Shown piece by piece: positions 1 through 6,604 of a stretch of DNA of 9,689 bases; position 1 is the stretch's first letter; the number at the start of each line of letters is the position of its first letter. The notes beneath the pieces were generated by a model. It did not search any database. It had not been told where the DNA came from and saw only the letters and a program-made list of their open reading frames with translations. Source of the stretch: Sulfurimonas sp. (GTDB lineage Bacteria > Campylobacterota > Campylobacteria > Campylobacterales > Sulfurimonadaceae); NCBI GenBank assembly GCA_027063295.1, contig JAMORZ010000105.1, positions 1-9,689 of the forward strand. Reading direction: 5' to 3'. The translations under genes and the position numbers were made by a program.

Positions 1-35
1 AGGGCAACTTATTGGCTATCTTCAATCGTTATCTT
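1..35 (+). other. partial attC-like recombination site 1 (right half)
   Basis: This is the right half of an integron-type recombination site cut by the window edge. Bases 6-32 match 1415-1441 of the third site at 25 of 27 positions, covering the right hairpin arm, a 10-base spacer and the GTTAT of the R' box. The inferred crossover is between G28 and T29. The first bases after it (28-35, GTTATCTT) are reverse-complementary at 7 of 8 positions to 670-677, the R''-like box of the next site. If this is right, the missing left arm lies just upstream of the window and should read close to AGCCAATAAGTT. The identification is inferred from pattern, not from known integrase activity. Confidence 0.6.
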
Positions 36-45
36 CCAACCTAAC

Positions 46-74
46 TTGACAAAGCCTAAAAATAGTATTAAAAT
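46..74 (+). promoter_or_regulatory. sigma-70-type promoter of the cassette A TA operon
   Basis: A TTGACA at 46-51 is followed after exactly 17 bases by TAAAAT at 69-74. The -35 is perfect and the -10 is one base off TATAAT. Transcription would begin near 81 and leave a leader of about 26 bases before the GTG at 107. The promoter lies inside the cassette, so expression would not depend on an integron Pc promoter. Confidence 0.7.
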
Positions 75-106
75 ACATTGTATATATAAAATATTAGGAT
101 ACTGAT

Positions 107-403
107 GTGTTTAAAAGTAAAACCATAAGATATAGCCTTGAAACAAATGAGATATTAAAAACTGAGCGAAGCATATCTTTTGAAGATGTTATCTTAGCAT
201 TAGAGAGTGGCTACCTCTTAGATGACATATCACACCCAAATAAAGAAAAATATCCTGATCAAAATATTTTTATTATCTTGATACAAATAAAAGATTATGT
301 ATATCTTGTTCCTTATGTTGAAGATGATACATCAATCTTTTTAAAGACTATAATTCCATCAAGAAAAATGAATAAAAAATACAACAAAAAGGATCTCAAA
401 TGA
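107..403 (+). CDS. BrnT-like toxin of a reversed-order type II TA pair
   Basis: This 98-residue basic protein probably belongs to the BrnT/DUF4258-like branch of the RelE-fold toxins, which act as ribosome-dependent or free ribonucleases. An N-terminal strand and helix with a Glu-Thr-Asn-Glu turn precede the ISFEDV segment (about residues 23-28). A strand-rich core follows, then VYLVPYV (about 64-70) and a C-terminal strand FLKTIIPSRK (about 78-87) ending in a lysine-rich tail. The SFED helix and the C-terminal strand followed by Arg-Lys recall BrnT, though identity is low. The GTG start is preceded by AGGA at 96-99. An ATG two bases earlier is in a frame that stops after seven codons. The stop overlaps the antitoxin start by four bases (ATGA). 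Toxin-first order is typical of brnTA. Toxicity is inferred. Confidence 0.65.
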   Translation: MFKSKTIRYSLETNEILKTERSISFEDVILALESGYLLDDISHPNKEKYPDQNIFIILIQIKDYVYLVPYVEDDTSIFLKTIIPSRKMNKKYNKKDLK

Positions 404-666
404 TAACGTTAGATGAATATGAAACAGACATACTTCAAAGTGTTGAAAATGACGAGTGGAAAAGTCGTGGAGATATTGATAGCAGAATGAAAGAGTTACA
501 GTCATATGTAAAAAATCAAAAGAAAAAAGCCATTTCCATAAGAGTTGGAGAAAATGACATTTATGAGCTTAAAAAGAAAGCCTTAGAAAGTGGTGTGCCT
601 TATCAAAATATCATTCAGATGCTTATACATCAGTTTGCTTCAAATAAAATCCAAATGAGTATATAG
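400..666 (+). CDS. CopG/ribbon-helix-helix-like antitoxin paired with the BrnT-like toxin
   Basis: This 88-residue protein has two parts. Residues 1-40 form an acidic, helical segment containing ENDEWKS, probably the toxin-wrapping arm. Residues 41-80 resemble a ribbon-helix-helix DNA-binding unit: the strand AISIRV, a first helix around NDIYELKKKALESG, then VPYQNIIQMLIHQFAS. The motif of small residue, VPYQ and LIH is common in CopG/BrnA-like antitoxins that sit behind BrnT-like toxins. The protein should neutralise the toxin and repress the shared promoter at 46-74. The start is set by the ATGA overlap with the upstream gene and by AAGGA about nine bases earlier. The stop codon at 664-666 lies directly beside the R''-like box of the recombination site. 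Confidence 0.68.
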   Translation: MITLDEYETDILQSVENDEWKSRGDIDSRMKELQSYVKNQKKKAISIRVGENDIYELKKKALESGVPYQNIIQMLIHQFASNKIQMSI

Positions 667-668
667 AA

Positions 669-721
669 AAAGATAATAAAACTTTGTAACCAATAAATGC
701 CCCAGCGCTCCCGTTAGCATT
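669..721 (+). other. attC-like recombination site 2 (atypical right half)
   Basis: The site has an R''-like box AAGATAAT at 670-677, a 10-base gap and AACCAATAA at 688-696. That gap and nonamer match the third site (R'' to 1382, 10-base gap, AACCAATAA at 1393-1401). The R' box GTTAGCATT at 713-721 is the exact reverse complement of the nine bases at 1374-1382. The right hairpin arm seen in the other two sites is missing; a GC-rich stretch with the palindrome AGCGCT replaces it. A weak AATGC/GCATT stem (696-700, 717-721) is possible. The inferred crossover is between G713 and T714. Confidence 0.5.
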
Positions 722-745
722 ACATTTGCATATTAAGTCTTAATT

Positions 746-754
746 TGGTACAAT
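746..754 (+). promoter_or_regulatory. extended -10 promoter of the Phd-ParE operon
   Basis: TGG followed by TACAAT (-10 at 749-754) forms an extended -10 element. The -35 region is only TTGCAT at 726-731, with 17-base spacing. Campylobacterota promoters often lack a conserved -35, so this is acceptable. The start would be near 761, just before the strong AAGGAG at 765-770. Confidence 0.5.
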
Positions 755-775
755 AAAAGGACTGAAGGAGATTTT

Positions 776-1048
776 ATGCAAATTGTTGAAGATATAAAAC
801 CTGTTACATATTTAAAAAGTAGAGCTGCTGATGTTCTTAAGCACATTAACGAAACACACCGCCCAATGATTATCACTCAAAATGGCGAAGCAAAAGCTGT
901 TATACAAGATCCAAAAAGTTATGAAGATATGAGAAATACTATCTCTATATTGAAACTTCTTTCGTTCGCTGAAGAAGATATTCGAAATGGAAATCTGCAT
1001 TCACAAGAAGATGTTTTTGAATCTGTTGAAGAACTTCTTAACAGATGA
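776..1048 (+). CDS. Phd/YefM-family antitoxin
   Basis: This 90-residue antitoxin starts with the Phd/YefM fold: a strand and helix with KPVTYLKSRAADVLKHINE (about 8-26), then RPMIITQNGEAKAVIQDP (about 29-46), the hallmark strand-turn-strand in which these proteins dimerise and bind operator DNA. The acidic C-terminal half (EEDIRNGNLHSQEDVFES) would be the disordered arm that folds onto the toxin. AAGGAG ends five bases before the ATG, the best ribosome site in the array and consistent with antitoxin excess. The gene overlaps the toxin start by four bases (ATGA). It is expected to repress its own promoter at 746-754, with the toxin as co-repressor. Confidence 0.85.
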   Translation: MQIVEDIKPVTYLKSRAADVLKHINETHRPMIITQNGEAKAVIQDPKSYEDMRNTISILKLLSFAEEDIRNGNLHSQEDVFESVEELLNR

Positions 1049-1401
1049 GTAAAATATATAAAGTTCAATGGACTTTAAATGCTAAAGAAGACCTTTTAAA
1101 TATTGTTGCCTATATCAAAGAGGATTCTCCAACTATTGCAAGAGAGATTTATCAAAAGATAAAAAATAAAGCTAACTCGAATAATTTTTTACCACTTAGA
1201 GGTAGAGTTGTATCAGAACTTCAAAAAGAGGGTATCACAATATATCGAGAACTTATTAGTTCTCCATGGAGAATTATGTATAAAGTTGATAATGATACTG
1301 TTTACATAATGGCTATTTTTGATTCAAGACAAAATGTAGAAGAGTTACTACTACAAAAACTGATAAGAAACTCAATGCTAACAAGACAGAGCAACCAATA
1401 A
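1045..1401 (+). CDS. ParE/RelE-family toxin
   Basis: This 118-residue protein is a ParE/RelE-superfamily toxin. The N-terminal strand YKVQWTLNAKEDLLNIVAYI leads into the paired helices. A basic loop with LPLRGRVVSEL (about 51-61) and the strand IYRELISSPWRIMYKVDND (about 67-85) follow, then VYIMAIFDSRQN. RELI...PWRIMY followed by a hydrophobic strand and a D-x-R-Q/R end is the ParE pattern. ParE proteins inhibit gyrase and RelE proteins cut ribosomal mRNA; the sequence suggests the ParE side but does not settle the target. About eight C-terminal residues (MLTRQSNQ) are encoded by the R'' box and left hairpin arm of the recombination site, so they may be acquired rather than functional. Start overlap with the antitoxin implies translational coupling. 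Confidence 0.85.
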   Translation: MSKIYKVQWTLNAKEDLLNIVAYIKEDSPTIAREIYQKIKNKANSNNFLPLRGRVVSELQKEGITIYRELISSPWRIMYKVDNDTVYIMAIFDSRQNVEELLLQKLIRNSMLTRQSNQ

Positions 1402-1444
1402 GTACCCTAATGGGAACTTATTGGTTATCTTCAAGCGTTATGAG
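1374..1444 (+). other. attC-like recombination site 3 with hairpin
   Basis: This is the most complete site. The R'' box AATGCTAAC (1374-1382) is followed by 10 bases, then a perfect 11-bp inverted repeat: AACCAATAAGT at 1393-1403 and ACTTATTGGTT at 1416-1426. Inside it, CCC (1405-1407) can pair with GGG (1412-1414) around a four-base loop, after one A-A mismatch. Another 10 bases lead to the R' box GTTATGAG at 1437-1444. The order R''-gap-hairpin-gap-R' with equal gaps fits an integron attC, which recombines as a folded single strand. L'' and L' boxes are not clear. The site is about 70 bp, within the usual range. No U-tract follows, so it is not a classical terminator. Confidence 0.62.
1393..1426. 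repeat. 11-bp perfect inverted repeat inside site 3
   Basis: The arms at 1393-1403 and 1416-1426 are perfectly complementary, with three further G-C pairs possible inside. Both strands can form it. The right arm recurs at 7-17 with one change, and the left arm's first nine bases recur at 688-696. The parE stop codon (1399-1401) is within the left arm. Confidence 0.9.
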
Positions 1445-1458
1445 TCCACAAAAAGCAC

Positions 1459-1635
1459 TTAGCTTATTGTTGGTTTTTTTAAATGATACTGTACTGTACG
1501 AAGATGTACTCCTAATGCTCTTGCTATTTTTCTTTGTTCCATCTTCTCTTCAGAGAGTTTATAGATAAGTTCTATCTGCTCTTGTGTTAATCGTTTGTAA
1601 GGTTTATATTTTCTCTCTGACTCTTTTACTGCCAT
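1459..1635 (-). CDS. small helix-turn-helix protein
   Basis: This is a 58-residue basic protein of unassigned role. After a lysine-rich start (MAVKESERKYKPYKR), residues 16-53 form a helix-turn-helix: LTQEQIELIYKLSEE, then KMEQRKIARALGV as the first binding helix and turn, then HLRTVQYHLKK as recognition helix. It resembles the N-terminal domains of IS30-type transposases and resolvases, but no catalytic domain follows and the protein ends at a clean TAA. The start is chosen because AAGGAG lies eight bases before this ATG; an in-frame ATG 14 codons upstream has no ribosome site. The gene is opposite in direction to the cassettes and divergent from frdC, with about 130 bases between the starts. 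It could be a local regulator or a remnant of a mobile element. Confidence 0.6.
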   Translation of the reverse strand: MAVKESERKYKPYKRLTQEQIELIYKLSEEKMEQRKIARALGVHLRTVQYHLKKPTIS

Positions 1636-1667
1636 AACAAAACTCCTTAGTTGCACGAATTTTATTA

Positions 1668-1697
1668 TTTGTAGCAATTTCTGTTTTAGTTAGTCAG
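1668..1697 (-). promoter_or_regulatory. weak candidate promoter of the helix-turn-helix gene
   Basis: Read on the minus strand, TGC-TACAAA (TACAAA at 1673-1668) forms an extended -10 about 33 bases before the ATG. CTGACT at 1697-1692 is a poor -35 at 18-base spacing. This is a pattern match only. Confidence 0.3.
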
Positions 1698-1738
1698 TGC
1701 CCTAGAAGATACTTATGCGTATTTAAACCAATCTAAAG

Positions 1739-1744
1739 TACAAT
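1739..1744 (+). promoter_or_regulatory. -10 element of the frdCAB promoter
   Basis: TACAAT at 1739-1744 would start transcription near 1751, about 19 bases before the frdC ATG. The upstream 1711-1735 is T/A-rich without a -35 consensus, as is common in Campylobacterota. It is the only good -10 hexamer close to the gene. No operator for an oxygen regulator is evident. Confidence 0.45.
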
Positions 1745-1769
1745 AGCACACTTATTGTATGGAGCATTG

Positions 1770-2504
1770 ATGAAAGAAAAAAAGTTAAATAAAATACCTG
1801 CAAGACTCGATTTTTTGCAGAGTTCTACGGGGTTGATTCTTGCGCTTTTTATAACAGGGCATATCCTTTTTGAAGCTTCTATTCTTATCTCGAATGAGAT
1901 GATGTATAAAGTAACTCTTATGTTTGAGGGGTATTACTTTTTTGGAGAGCGTTATCCTGGTATCATCTCTTTTTTGGCGGCTGCTATTAGTGTTGTTTTT
2001 ATCTTACATGCAGGACTGGCAGTAAGAAAGTTTCCTGCATCATATAGAGACTACAAAACCATCAAAGAACATACGAAAAGACTAAAACATGAAGACTCTT
2101 ACTTGTGGATGGTACAGGTGATTACAGGCTTTATGATGTTTTTTATCGGGAGTGTACATCTTTACATTATGATGAGCCAACCATCAAATATCGGCCCTTA
2201 TGCTTCTTCATACCGTGTGGTTGATGAGTTTATGGGGCCTTTATACTTTTTACTACTTGTCTCTGTGGTTTCTCATGCTTTTATTGGTTTGTACCGTTTA
2301 GCTTTGAAGTGGGGTTTTATGGAGGGAGAAAATACAAAACTTTCTCGCAAACGTTTTAAACTTTTGATGAACACTATGATAGTACTCTACATCGTTGTAG
2401 GACTTGCTTCACTGGCAAAGTATACCTACATAGGTATGACAAACGACCTTAGTGATGGTGTTCGTTACCAATCAAAAACAATCCCGTTGGAGGCTCATAA
2501 ATGA
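1770..2504 (+). CDS. frdC: fumarate reductase dihaem cytochrome b subunit
   Basis: This is the 244-residue membrane anchor of quinol:fumarate reductase, which binds two haem b groups and passes electrons from menaquinol to FrdB. Five hydrophobic helices lie near 17-41, 63-86, 112-136, 155-180 and 202-222. Histidines 31, 80, 130 and 169 have spacings 49, 50 and 39, identical to the Wolinella haem ligands 44, 93, 143 and 182. Glu53 matches quinol-site Glu66. The Wolinella E-pathway glutamate two residues before the last haem histidine (Glu180) is Val167 here, and no acidic residue lies nearby in helix five. The start is the ATG at 1770 with GGAG at 1761-1764; a TTG at 1755 has no ribosome site and would sit almost at the transcript start. 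It overlaps frdA by four bases. This organisation can also serve as succinate dehydrogenase. Confidence 0.95.
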   Translation: MKEKKLNKIPARLDFLQSSTGLILALFITGHILFEASILISNEMMYKVTLMFEGYYFFGERYPGIISFLAAAISVVFILHAGLAVRKFPASYRDYKTIKEHTKRLKHEDSYLWMVQVITGFMMFFIGSVHLYIMMSQPSNIGPYASSYRVVDEFMGPLYFLLLVSVVSHAFIGLYRLALKWGFMEGENTKLSRKRFKLLMNTMIVLYIVVGLASLAKYTYIGMTNDLSDGVRYQSKTIPLEAHK

Positions 2505-4489
2505 AAGTAGTTTATACAGATGTACTCATCATTGGTGGTGGTTTAGCTGGGCTTCGTGTGGCAACGGGTGTCAAAGAGAGAGGTCACGATGCTGTGGTAC
2601 TTACACTTGTGCCACCAAAACGCAGCCACTCAGCAGCGGCACAGGGTGGTATGCAAGCATCACTTGCAAACTCTACTATGGGTGAGGGTGACAATGAAGA
2701 TGTTCACTTCGCAGATACCATCAAAGGGAGCGATTGGGGAGCAGACCAGGTGGTTGCTCGTATGTTTACACACTGTGCTCCAAAAGCCATCCGTGAACTT
2801 GCTCACTGGGGTGTGCCTTGGACACGCGTCAAAAAGGGTGATAGAACTGCCATCATCAATGCCAAAAAAGTCACCATTACAGAAAAAGAGGAGGCTCACG
2901 GGCTCATCACTGCACGTGACTTTGGTGGGACAAAGAAGTGGAGAACCTGCTACACCTCAGATGGCACAGGGCACTCTATGCTCTTTGCGATGGATAACAA
3001 AGCACATGAAGATAAAGTAGAGATACATGAGCGTCTTGAAGCGATAAGTCTTATCCATGAAAATGGTCGCTGTTTTGGAGCAGTGGCACGTAACCTTATG
3101 AGTGGTGAGTTGGTTGCTTATGTGAGCAAAGCTACAACCATCGCTACAGGTGGGTATGGTCGTATCTACTCTGTCTCAACAAACGCAATCATCTGTCAGG
3201 GTATCGGTCAGGCAATAGCTCTTGAGACTGGTGTGGCAACTTTGGGCAATATGGAAGCGATACAGTTTCACCCAACAGCGATAGTCCCTGTTGGTATCCT
3301 TACAACTGAGGGGTGTCGTGGTGATGGTGGATTGCTTTTAGATAAAGATGGTTACCGTTTCATGCCAGATTATGAGCCAGAGAAAAAAGAGTTGGCTTCA
3401 CGTGATGTTGTATCTCGCCGTATGACAGAGCATATGAGAAAAGGCAAGGGTGTAAAAAGCCGTTATGGAGATCATCTTTGGTTGGATATAACAATCCTTG
3501 GTCGTGAGCATATTGAGAAAAACCTTCGTGAGGTCAAAGAGATATGTGAAAACTTCTTAGGGATAGACCCAGCAGAGGAGTGGATACCAGTTCGTCCGAC
3601 ACAACACTACTCTATGGGTGGTATAAGAACCAAGTACACAGGTGAGAGTCAAACACTCAAGGGGCTTTATTCTTGTGGTGAAGCAGCTTGTTGGGATATG
3701 CACGGGTTCAACCGTCTTGGGGGCAACTCTGTGAGTGAGACAGTGGTGAGTGGTATGCTTGTCGCTGAGTATATCAGTGATTATCTTGAGAGTGATGAGA
3801 GTCATCTGACTATCCACAGTGCGGTGATTGAGCAGTTTGTCCACAAAGAGCAAGAGAAGCTTGAAGCACTTTTGACAAATGAAAATGGTGAAGATGCTTA
3901 TGTACTTCGTCGTCGTATGGAAGAGATTATGATGGAGAAGGTGGGGATCTTTAGAAATGGTAAAGATCTCAAAGAGGCAGTCGATGAGTTAGAAGAGCTC
4001 TATATGCGCTCTAAAAATATAGAGGTATTTCGCTCCAAATCACGCGCGGCAAACCCAGCACTTGAAAATGCCTACAGAACGCAAAAGATGCTCAAAGTTG
4101 CCCTATGTGTTGCTTATGGAGCACTAGAACGTACAGAGAGTCGCGGGGCACACTCAAGGGAAGACTATCCTGAGAGAGATGATGTCAACTGGCTTAAGCG
4201 CACCATCACCTCATGGCCAAACGAAGAAGATACACTCCCAACTATCACATATGAGCAGATAGATATAGAGAGTATGGAGATGCCACCAGGCTTTAGGGGG
4301 TATGGAAAAGATTTGACAATTCGTAACGAAAAGAGTCAAAAGCGTCAAGAAGAAGTAGATGCCATTATCCAAAAGCTTCAAGCTGAAGGAAAAGATAGGT
4401 TTGAGATACAAGAGGCTCTGATGCCTTTTAGAGACAAACTCCCTAAAAAATACCAAGGGAAAAATGCAAGATTAGGAGAGAATGTATGA
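2501..4489 (+). CDS. frdA: fumarate reductase flavoprotein subunit
   Basis: This is the 662-residue catalytic subunit, which interconverts fumarate and succinate at the cytoplasmic face. The N-terminal Rossmann motif GGGLAG (12-17) binds FAD, and His43 in [10 protein letters not shown] is the covalent flavin attachment residue, the same number as in Wolinella FrdA. Active-site residues are present: His257 in IQFHPT, the T-E-G-C-R-G-D-G capping-domain loop (269-276), the proton-donor Arg301 in ASRDVVSRR, His369 in TQHYSMGG and Arg405 in FNRLGGNS. The C-terminal helical domain contains the conserved [16 protein letters not shown] region. Its length is close to the 656 residues of Wolinella FrdA. 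GGAGG at 2489-2493 inside frdC is the ribosome site, and ATGA overlaps couple it to both neighbours. Confidence 0.97.
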   Translation: MKVVYTDVLIIGGGLAGLRVATGVKERGHDAVVLTLVPPKRSHSAAAQGGMQASLANSTMGEGDNEDVHFADTIKGSDWGADQVVARMFTHCAPKAIRELAHWGVPWTRVKKGDRTAIINAKKVTITEKEEAHGLITARDFGGTKKWRTCYTSDGTGHSMLFAMDNKAHEDKVEIHERLEAISLIHENGRCFGAVARNLMSGELVAYVSKATTIATGGYGRIYSVSTNAIICQGIGQAIALETGVATLGNMEAIQFHPTAIVPVGILTTEGCRGDGGLLLDKDGYRFMPDYEPEKKELASRDVVSRRMTEHMRKGKGVKSRYGDHLWLDITILGREHIEKNLREVKEICENFLGIDPAEEWIPVRPTQHYSMGGIRTKYTGESQTLKGLYSCGEAACWDMHGFNRLGGNSVSETVVSGMLVAEYISDYLESDESHLTIHSAVIEQFVHKEQEKLEALLTNENGEDAYVLRRRMEEIMMEKVGIFRNGKDLKEAVDELEELYMRSKNIEVFRSKSRAANPALENAYRTQKMLKVALCVAYGALERTESRGAHSREDYPERDDVNWLKRTITSWPNEEDTLPTITYEQIDIESMEMPPGFRGYGKDLTIRNEKSQKRQEEVDAIIQKLQAEGKDRFEIQEALMPFRDKLPKKYQGKNARLGENV

Positions 4490-5226
4490 GTGAGCAAAAA
4501 AACAGAATACTAAAAATATCGATACTGCGTTTTGATCCTCATGATCCTGATGATGTACCACATATGGAGACCTTTGAAGTTGAAGAGGCTCCAGGGATGA
4601 CACTCTTTGTAGTACTCAATGAGATACGTGAACACCACGATAACTCACTTAAGTTTGACTTTGTATGCCGTGCAGGTATCTGTGGAAGCTGTTCTATGCT
4701 TGTCAATGGTCGCCCAACACTTGCTTGTCGTACACTTACCAAAAAGCTAGATGAGCATATCACCCTTGCACCTCTACCACTCTTTGAGCTGATAGGGGAT
4801 CTTTCTGTTTATACAGGCAAATGGATGAGAGGACTCAACGAGAGACTTGAGACATGGATACACGACAAGGCAAATGAGCTTAATGTTGATGCACTTGAGG
4901 AGAGGATGGAGCCTGAACTTGCAGATGAGATATATGAGCTTGATCGCTGTGTGGAGTGTGGCTGTTGTGTTGCAGGTTGTGGTACAATTCAGATGAGAGA
5001 AAACTTTGTGGGTGCTGTAGGGCTTAATAAAGTAGCACGTTACCATCTTGATCCGCGTGATAAACGCAGCGATGAGGAGTATTATGAACTTATCGGTGAT
5101 GAGGATGGTGTATTTGGCTGTATGACACTTTTGGGGTGTGAAGATGTATGCCCAAAAGATTTGCCACTCCAAAGTAAGATAGCATATATGAGACGTTTGA
5201 TGCTTAAAACAGCACTAAAAAACTAA
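4486..5226 (+). CDS. frdB: fumarate reductase iron-sulfur subunit
   Basis: This is the 246-residue electron-transfer subunit linking FrdC haems to FrdA flavin. An N-terminal ferredoxin domain carries the [2Fe-2S] ligands Cys61, 66, 69 and 81 (CRAGICGSC then CR). The C-terminal domain carries Cys155, 158 and 161 with Cys222 for [4Fe-4S], and Cys165, 212 and 218 for [3Fe-4S]. All are offset by exactly four from the Wolinella positions. No ligand is missing, so a functional three-cluster wire is expected. AGGAG lies at 4474-4478 before the start, which overlaps the frdA stop by four bases. A 19-base gap separates it from gdhA. Confidence 0.97.
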   Translation: MSEQKNRILKISILRFDPHDPDDVPHMETFEVEEAPGMTLFVVLNEIREHHDNSLKFDFVCRAGICGSCSMLVNGRPTLACRTLTKKLDEHITLAPLPLFELIGDLSVYTGKWMRGLNERLETWIHDKANELNVDALEERMEPELADEIYELDRCVECGCCVAGCGTIQMRENFVGAVGLNKVARYHLDPRDKRSDEEYYELIGDEDGVFGCMTLLGCEDVCPKDLPLQSKIAYMRRLMLKTALKN

Positions 5227-5245
5227 AATAAGGAAATAAAAGAAA

Positions 5246-6601
5246 ATGGGTATAGCAGAAGAAGAGATAGCAAAATTTGAAAACAGTAACTGTGAAGAGA
5301 ATAAAGTATTTTATCAAGCAATGGAGGAGGTTATCTACTCGATAGCACCACTGCTTGAGTCAGATCCACGCTACACAGAGCATGCGATTTTAGAGCGTTT
5401 GGTTGTGCCAGACCGTATTATAAAGTTTAAAGTTTCATGGCTTGATGATAACAACAAGATTCAGGTAAATACAGGGTATCGTGTACAGTTTAACAATGCT
5501 CTTGGGCCATATAAAGGGGGACTGCGTTTTCACCCAACAGTAAATGAGGGGGTACTTAAGTTCTTAGGTTTTGAGCAGATTCTCAAAAACTCTTTAACAG
5601 GTCTGCCAATTGGTGGTGCTAAGGGGGGAAGTGATTTTAACCCTAAAGGGAAAAGTGACTTTGAAGTGATGAAGTTTTGTTCTGCGTTTATGACTGAGCT
5701 TCACAAATATATCGGTCCACGTATCGATGTTCCAGCAGGTGATATTGGTGTTGGTGGTCGTGAGATTGGGTATCTTTTTGGAGAATATAAAAAGATCACA
5801 TCCTCTTTTGATGGTGTTTTAACAGGGAAGCCATTCTTTTTTGGTGGATCTTTGATGCGTCCAGAGGCTACAGGGTATGGTGCTGTGTACTTTACAGAGA
5901 CTATGCTTGAGATGGAAGGAAAAGAGCCTCTTACTGGAAAAGTGTGTACTGTTAGTGGTGCAGGAAATGTTGCACTTCATGCGATCGAAAAACTGCAACA
6001 ACTCGGAGCGATCCCTGTAACATGTACAGATTCAAGAGGTACTATTTATGATGCTCGTGGAGTTGATCTTGATCTTTTAAAAGATATCAAACTCAAACGT
6101 CGTGCTTCACTTGAAGAGTATATTCAAACACATGCAGAGGCAAAATATATTCCAGTTTCTGAGTATCCAGAGGGTGGTCATGCAGTTTGGGATATCCCTT
6201 GTTATGCTGCGTTTCCATGTGCAACACAAAATGAGCTTACAGAGATTGATGCACAAAATCTCATAGCAAATGGTTGTCAAAGTGTTACAGAGGGTGCAAA
6301 TATGCCATCAACACCAGAAGCTATAGAAGCTATCCAAAATCATGGTTTATGTTTTGCTCCAGCTAAGGCTGCAAATGCGGGCGGAGTTGCTGTAAGTGAG
6401 TTTGAGATGAGTCAAAACGCAGCGATGAGTAGATGGAGTTTCGAAGAGGTAGATGCAAAACTCAAAGAGACTATGCAGATGATTTGTAAACGTGTGGCAC
6501 TTACTGCCAAAGATTATGGTGTTGAAGGTAACTATGTTGATGGCGCAAACATCGCAGGATTTAAAAAAGTAGCAGATGCTATGATTGCTGAGGGGATCTA
6601 G
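5246..6601 (+). CDS. gdhA: NADP-type glutamate dehydrogenase
   Basis: This 451-residue enzyme reductively aminates 2-oxoglutarate to glutamate, assimilating ammonium in the cytoplasm. It has the usual length of the hexameric bacterial class. Substrate-binding Lys90 lies in LGPYKGGLRFHP and the catalytic Lys126 in IGGAKGGSD. Asp166 in PAGDIGVGGREIG is the proton-shuttling aspartate. A Rossmann nucleotide fold follows with VSGAGNVA (236-243) and TDSRG (261-265); lack of an acidic residue at the end of that second strand fits NADP rather than NAD, though this is an inference from family pattern. AAGGA at 5230-5234 is somewhat far from the ATG. There is no terminator between frdB and this gene and no promoter evident, so it is probably the fourth gene of the frd transcript, tying glutamate synthesis to the 2-oxoglutarate supply. 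Confidence 0.95.
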   Translation: MGIAEEEIAKFENSNCEENKVFYQAMEEVIYSIAPLLESDPRYTEHAILERLVVPDRIIKFKVSWLDDNNKIQVNTGYRVQFNNALGPYKGGLRFHPTVNEGVLKFLGFEQILKNSLTGLPIGGAKGGSDFNPKGKSDFEVMKFCSAFMTELHKYIGPRIDVPAGDIGVGGREIGYLFGEYKKITSSFDGVLTGKPFFFGGSLMRPEATGYGAVYFTETMLEMEGKEPLTGKVCTVSGAGNVALHAIEKLQQLGAIPVTCTDSRGTIYDARGVDLDLLKDIKLKRRASLEEYIQTHAEAKYIPVSEYPEGGHAVWDIPCYAAFPCATQNELTEIDAQNLIANGCQSVTEGANMPSTPEAIEAIQNHGLCFAPAKAANAGGVAVSEFEMSQNAAMSRWSFEEVDAKLKETMQMICKRVALTAKDYGVEGNYVDGANIAGFKKVADAMIAEGI

Positions 6602-6604
6602 TAA

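Larger units (their letters stand above)
29..713 (+). mobile_element. putative integron gene cassette A (BrnT-like TA cassette)
   Basis: This 685-bp module lies between two attC-like crossover points. It is filled by one promoter and a two-gene toxin-antitoxin operon in the orientation expected for cassettes, with the genes reading toward the 3' recombination site. Its 5' end (GTTATCTT, 28-35) is nearly the reverse complement of AAGATAAT at 670-677, which is how the two ends of a once-circular cassette are related. Addiction cassettes with their own promoters are well known from large sedentary chromosomal integrons, where they stabilise the array. A lone repeat-flanked TA island is the alternative reading. 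Confidence 0.55.
714..1437 (+). mobile_element. putative integron gene cassette B (Phd-ParE TA cassette)
   Basis: This 724-bp module holds one promoter and a Phd/YefM-ParE operon, with its genes reading toward the 3' site. Its start (GTTAGCATT, 713-721) is perfectly complementary over nine bases to AATGCTAAC at 1374-1382, the R'' box of its own terminal site. That self-match is the strongest evidence in the window for a real cassette, because both boxes derive from one attC when the cassette is circular. The toxin gene reads through the R'' box and stops inside the hairpin arm, leaving almost no spare DNA. Confidence 0.6.

Noticed and set aside
1393..1426. The strong hairpin after parE as a rho-independent terminator
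   Set aside because: The arm is AT-rich and no run of T follows on either strand. The recurrence of its arms at the other two sites fits a recombination site better.
1..1444. The recurring AACCAATAA/ACTTATTGG elements as a CRISPR array
   Set aside because: Only three copies about 700 bases apart, differing in structure and separated by genes, not by short spacers.
1636..1677. Upstream in-frame ATG (1677, minus) as start of the helix-turn-helix gene
   Set aside because: There is no ribosome site before it, and AAGGAG lies in the extra region just ahead of the internal ATG.
1726..1732. A fourth attC-like site at AACCAAT upstream of frdC
   Set aside because: Seven bases match, but there is no R'' box at the expected distance and no right arm or CGTTA box.
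1755..1769. TTG at 1755 as the frdC start
   Set aside because: It lies only about five bases from the predicted transcript start and has no ribosome site, while the ATG at 1770 follows GGAG at the right distance.
2452..3020. Plus-strand open frames at 2452-2685 and 2556-3020
   Set aside because: They lie out of frame within frdC/frdA, and their translations show no protein-like pattern. frdA is fully conserved there.
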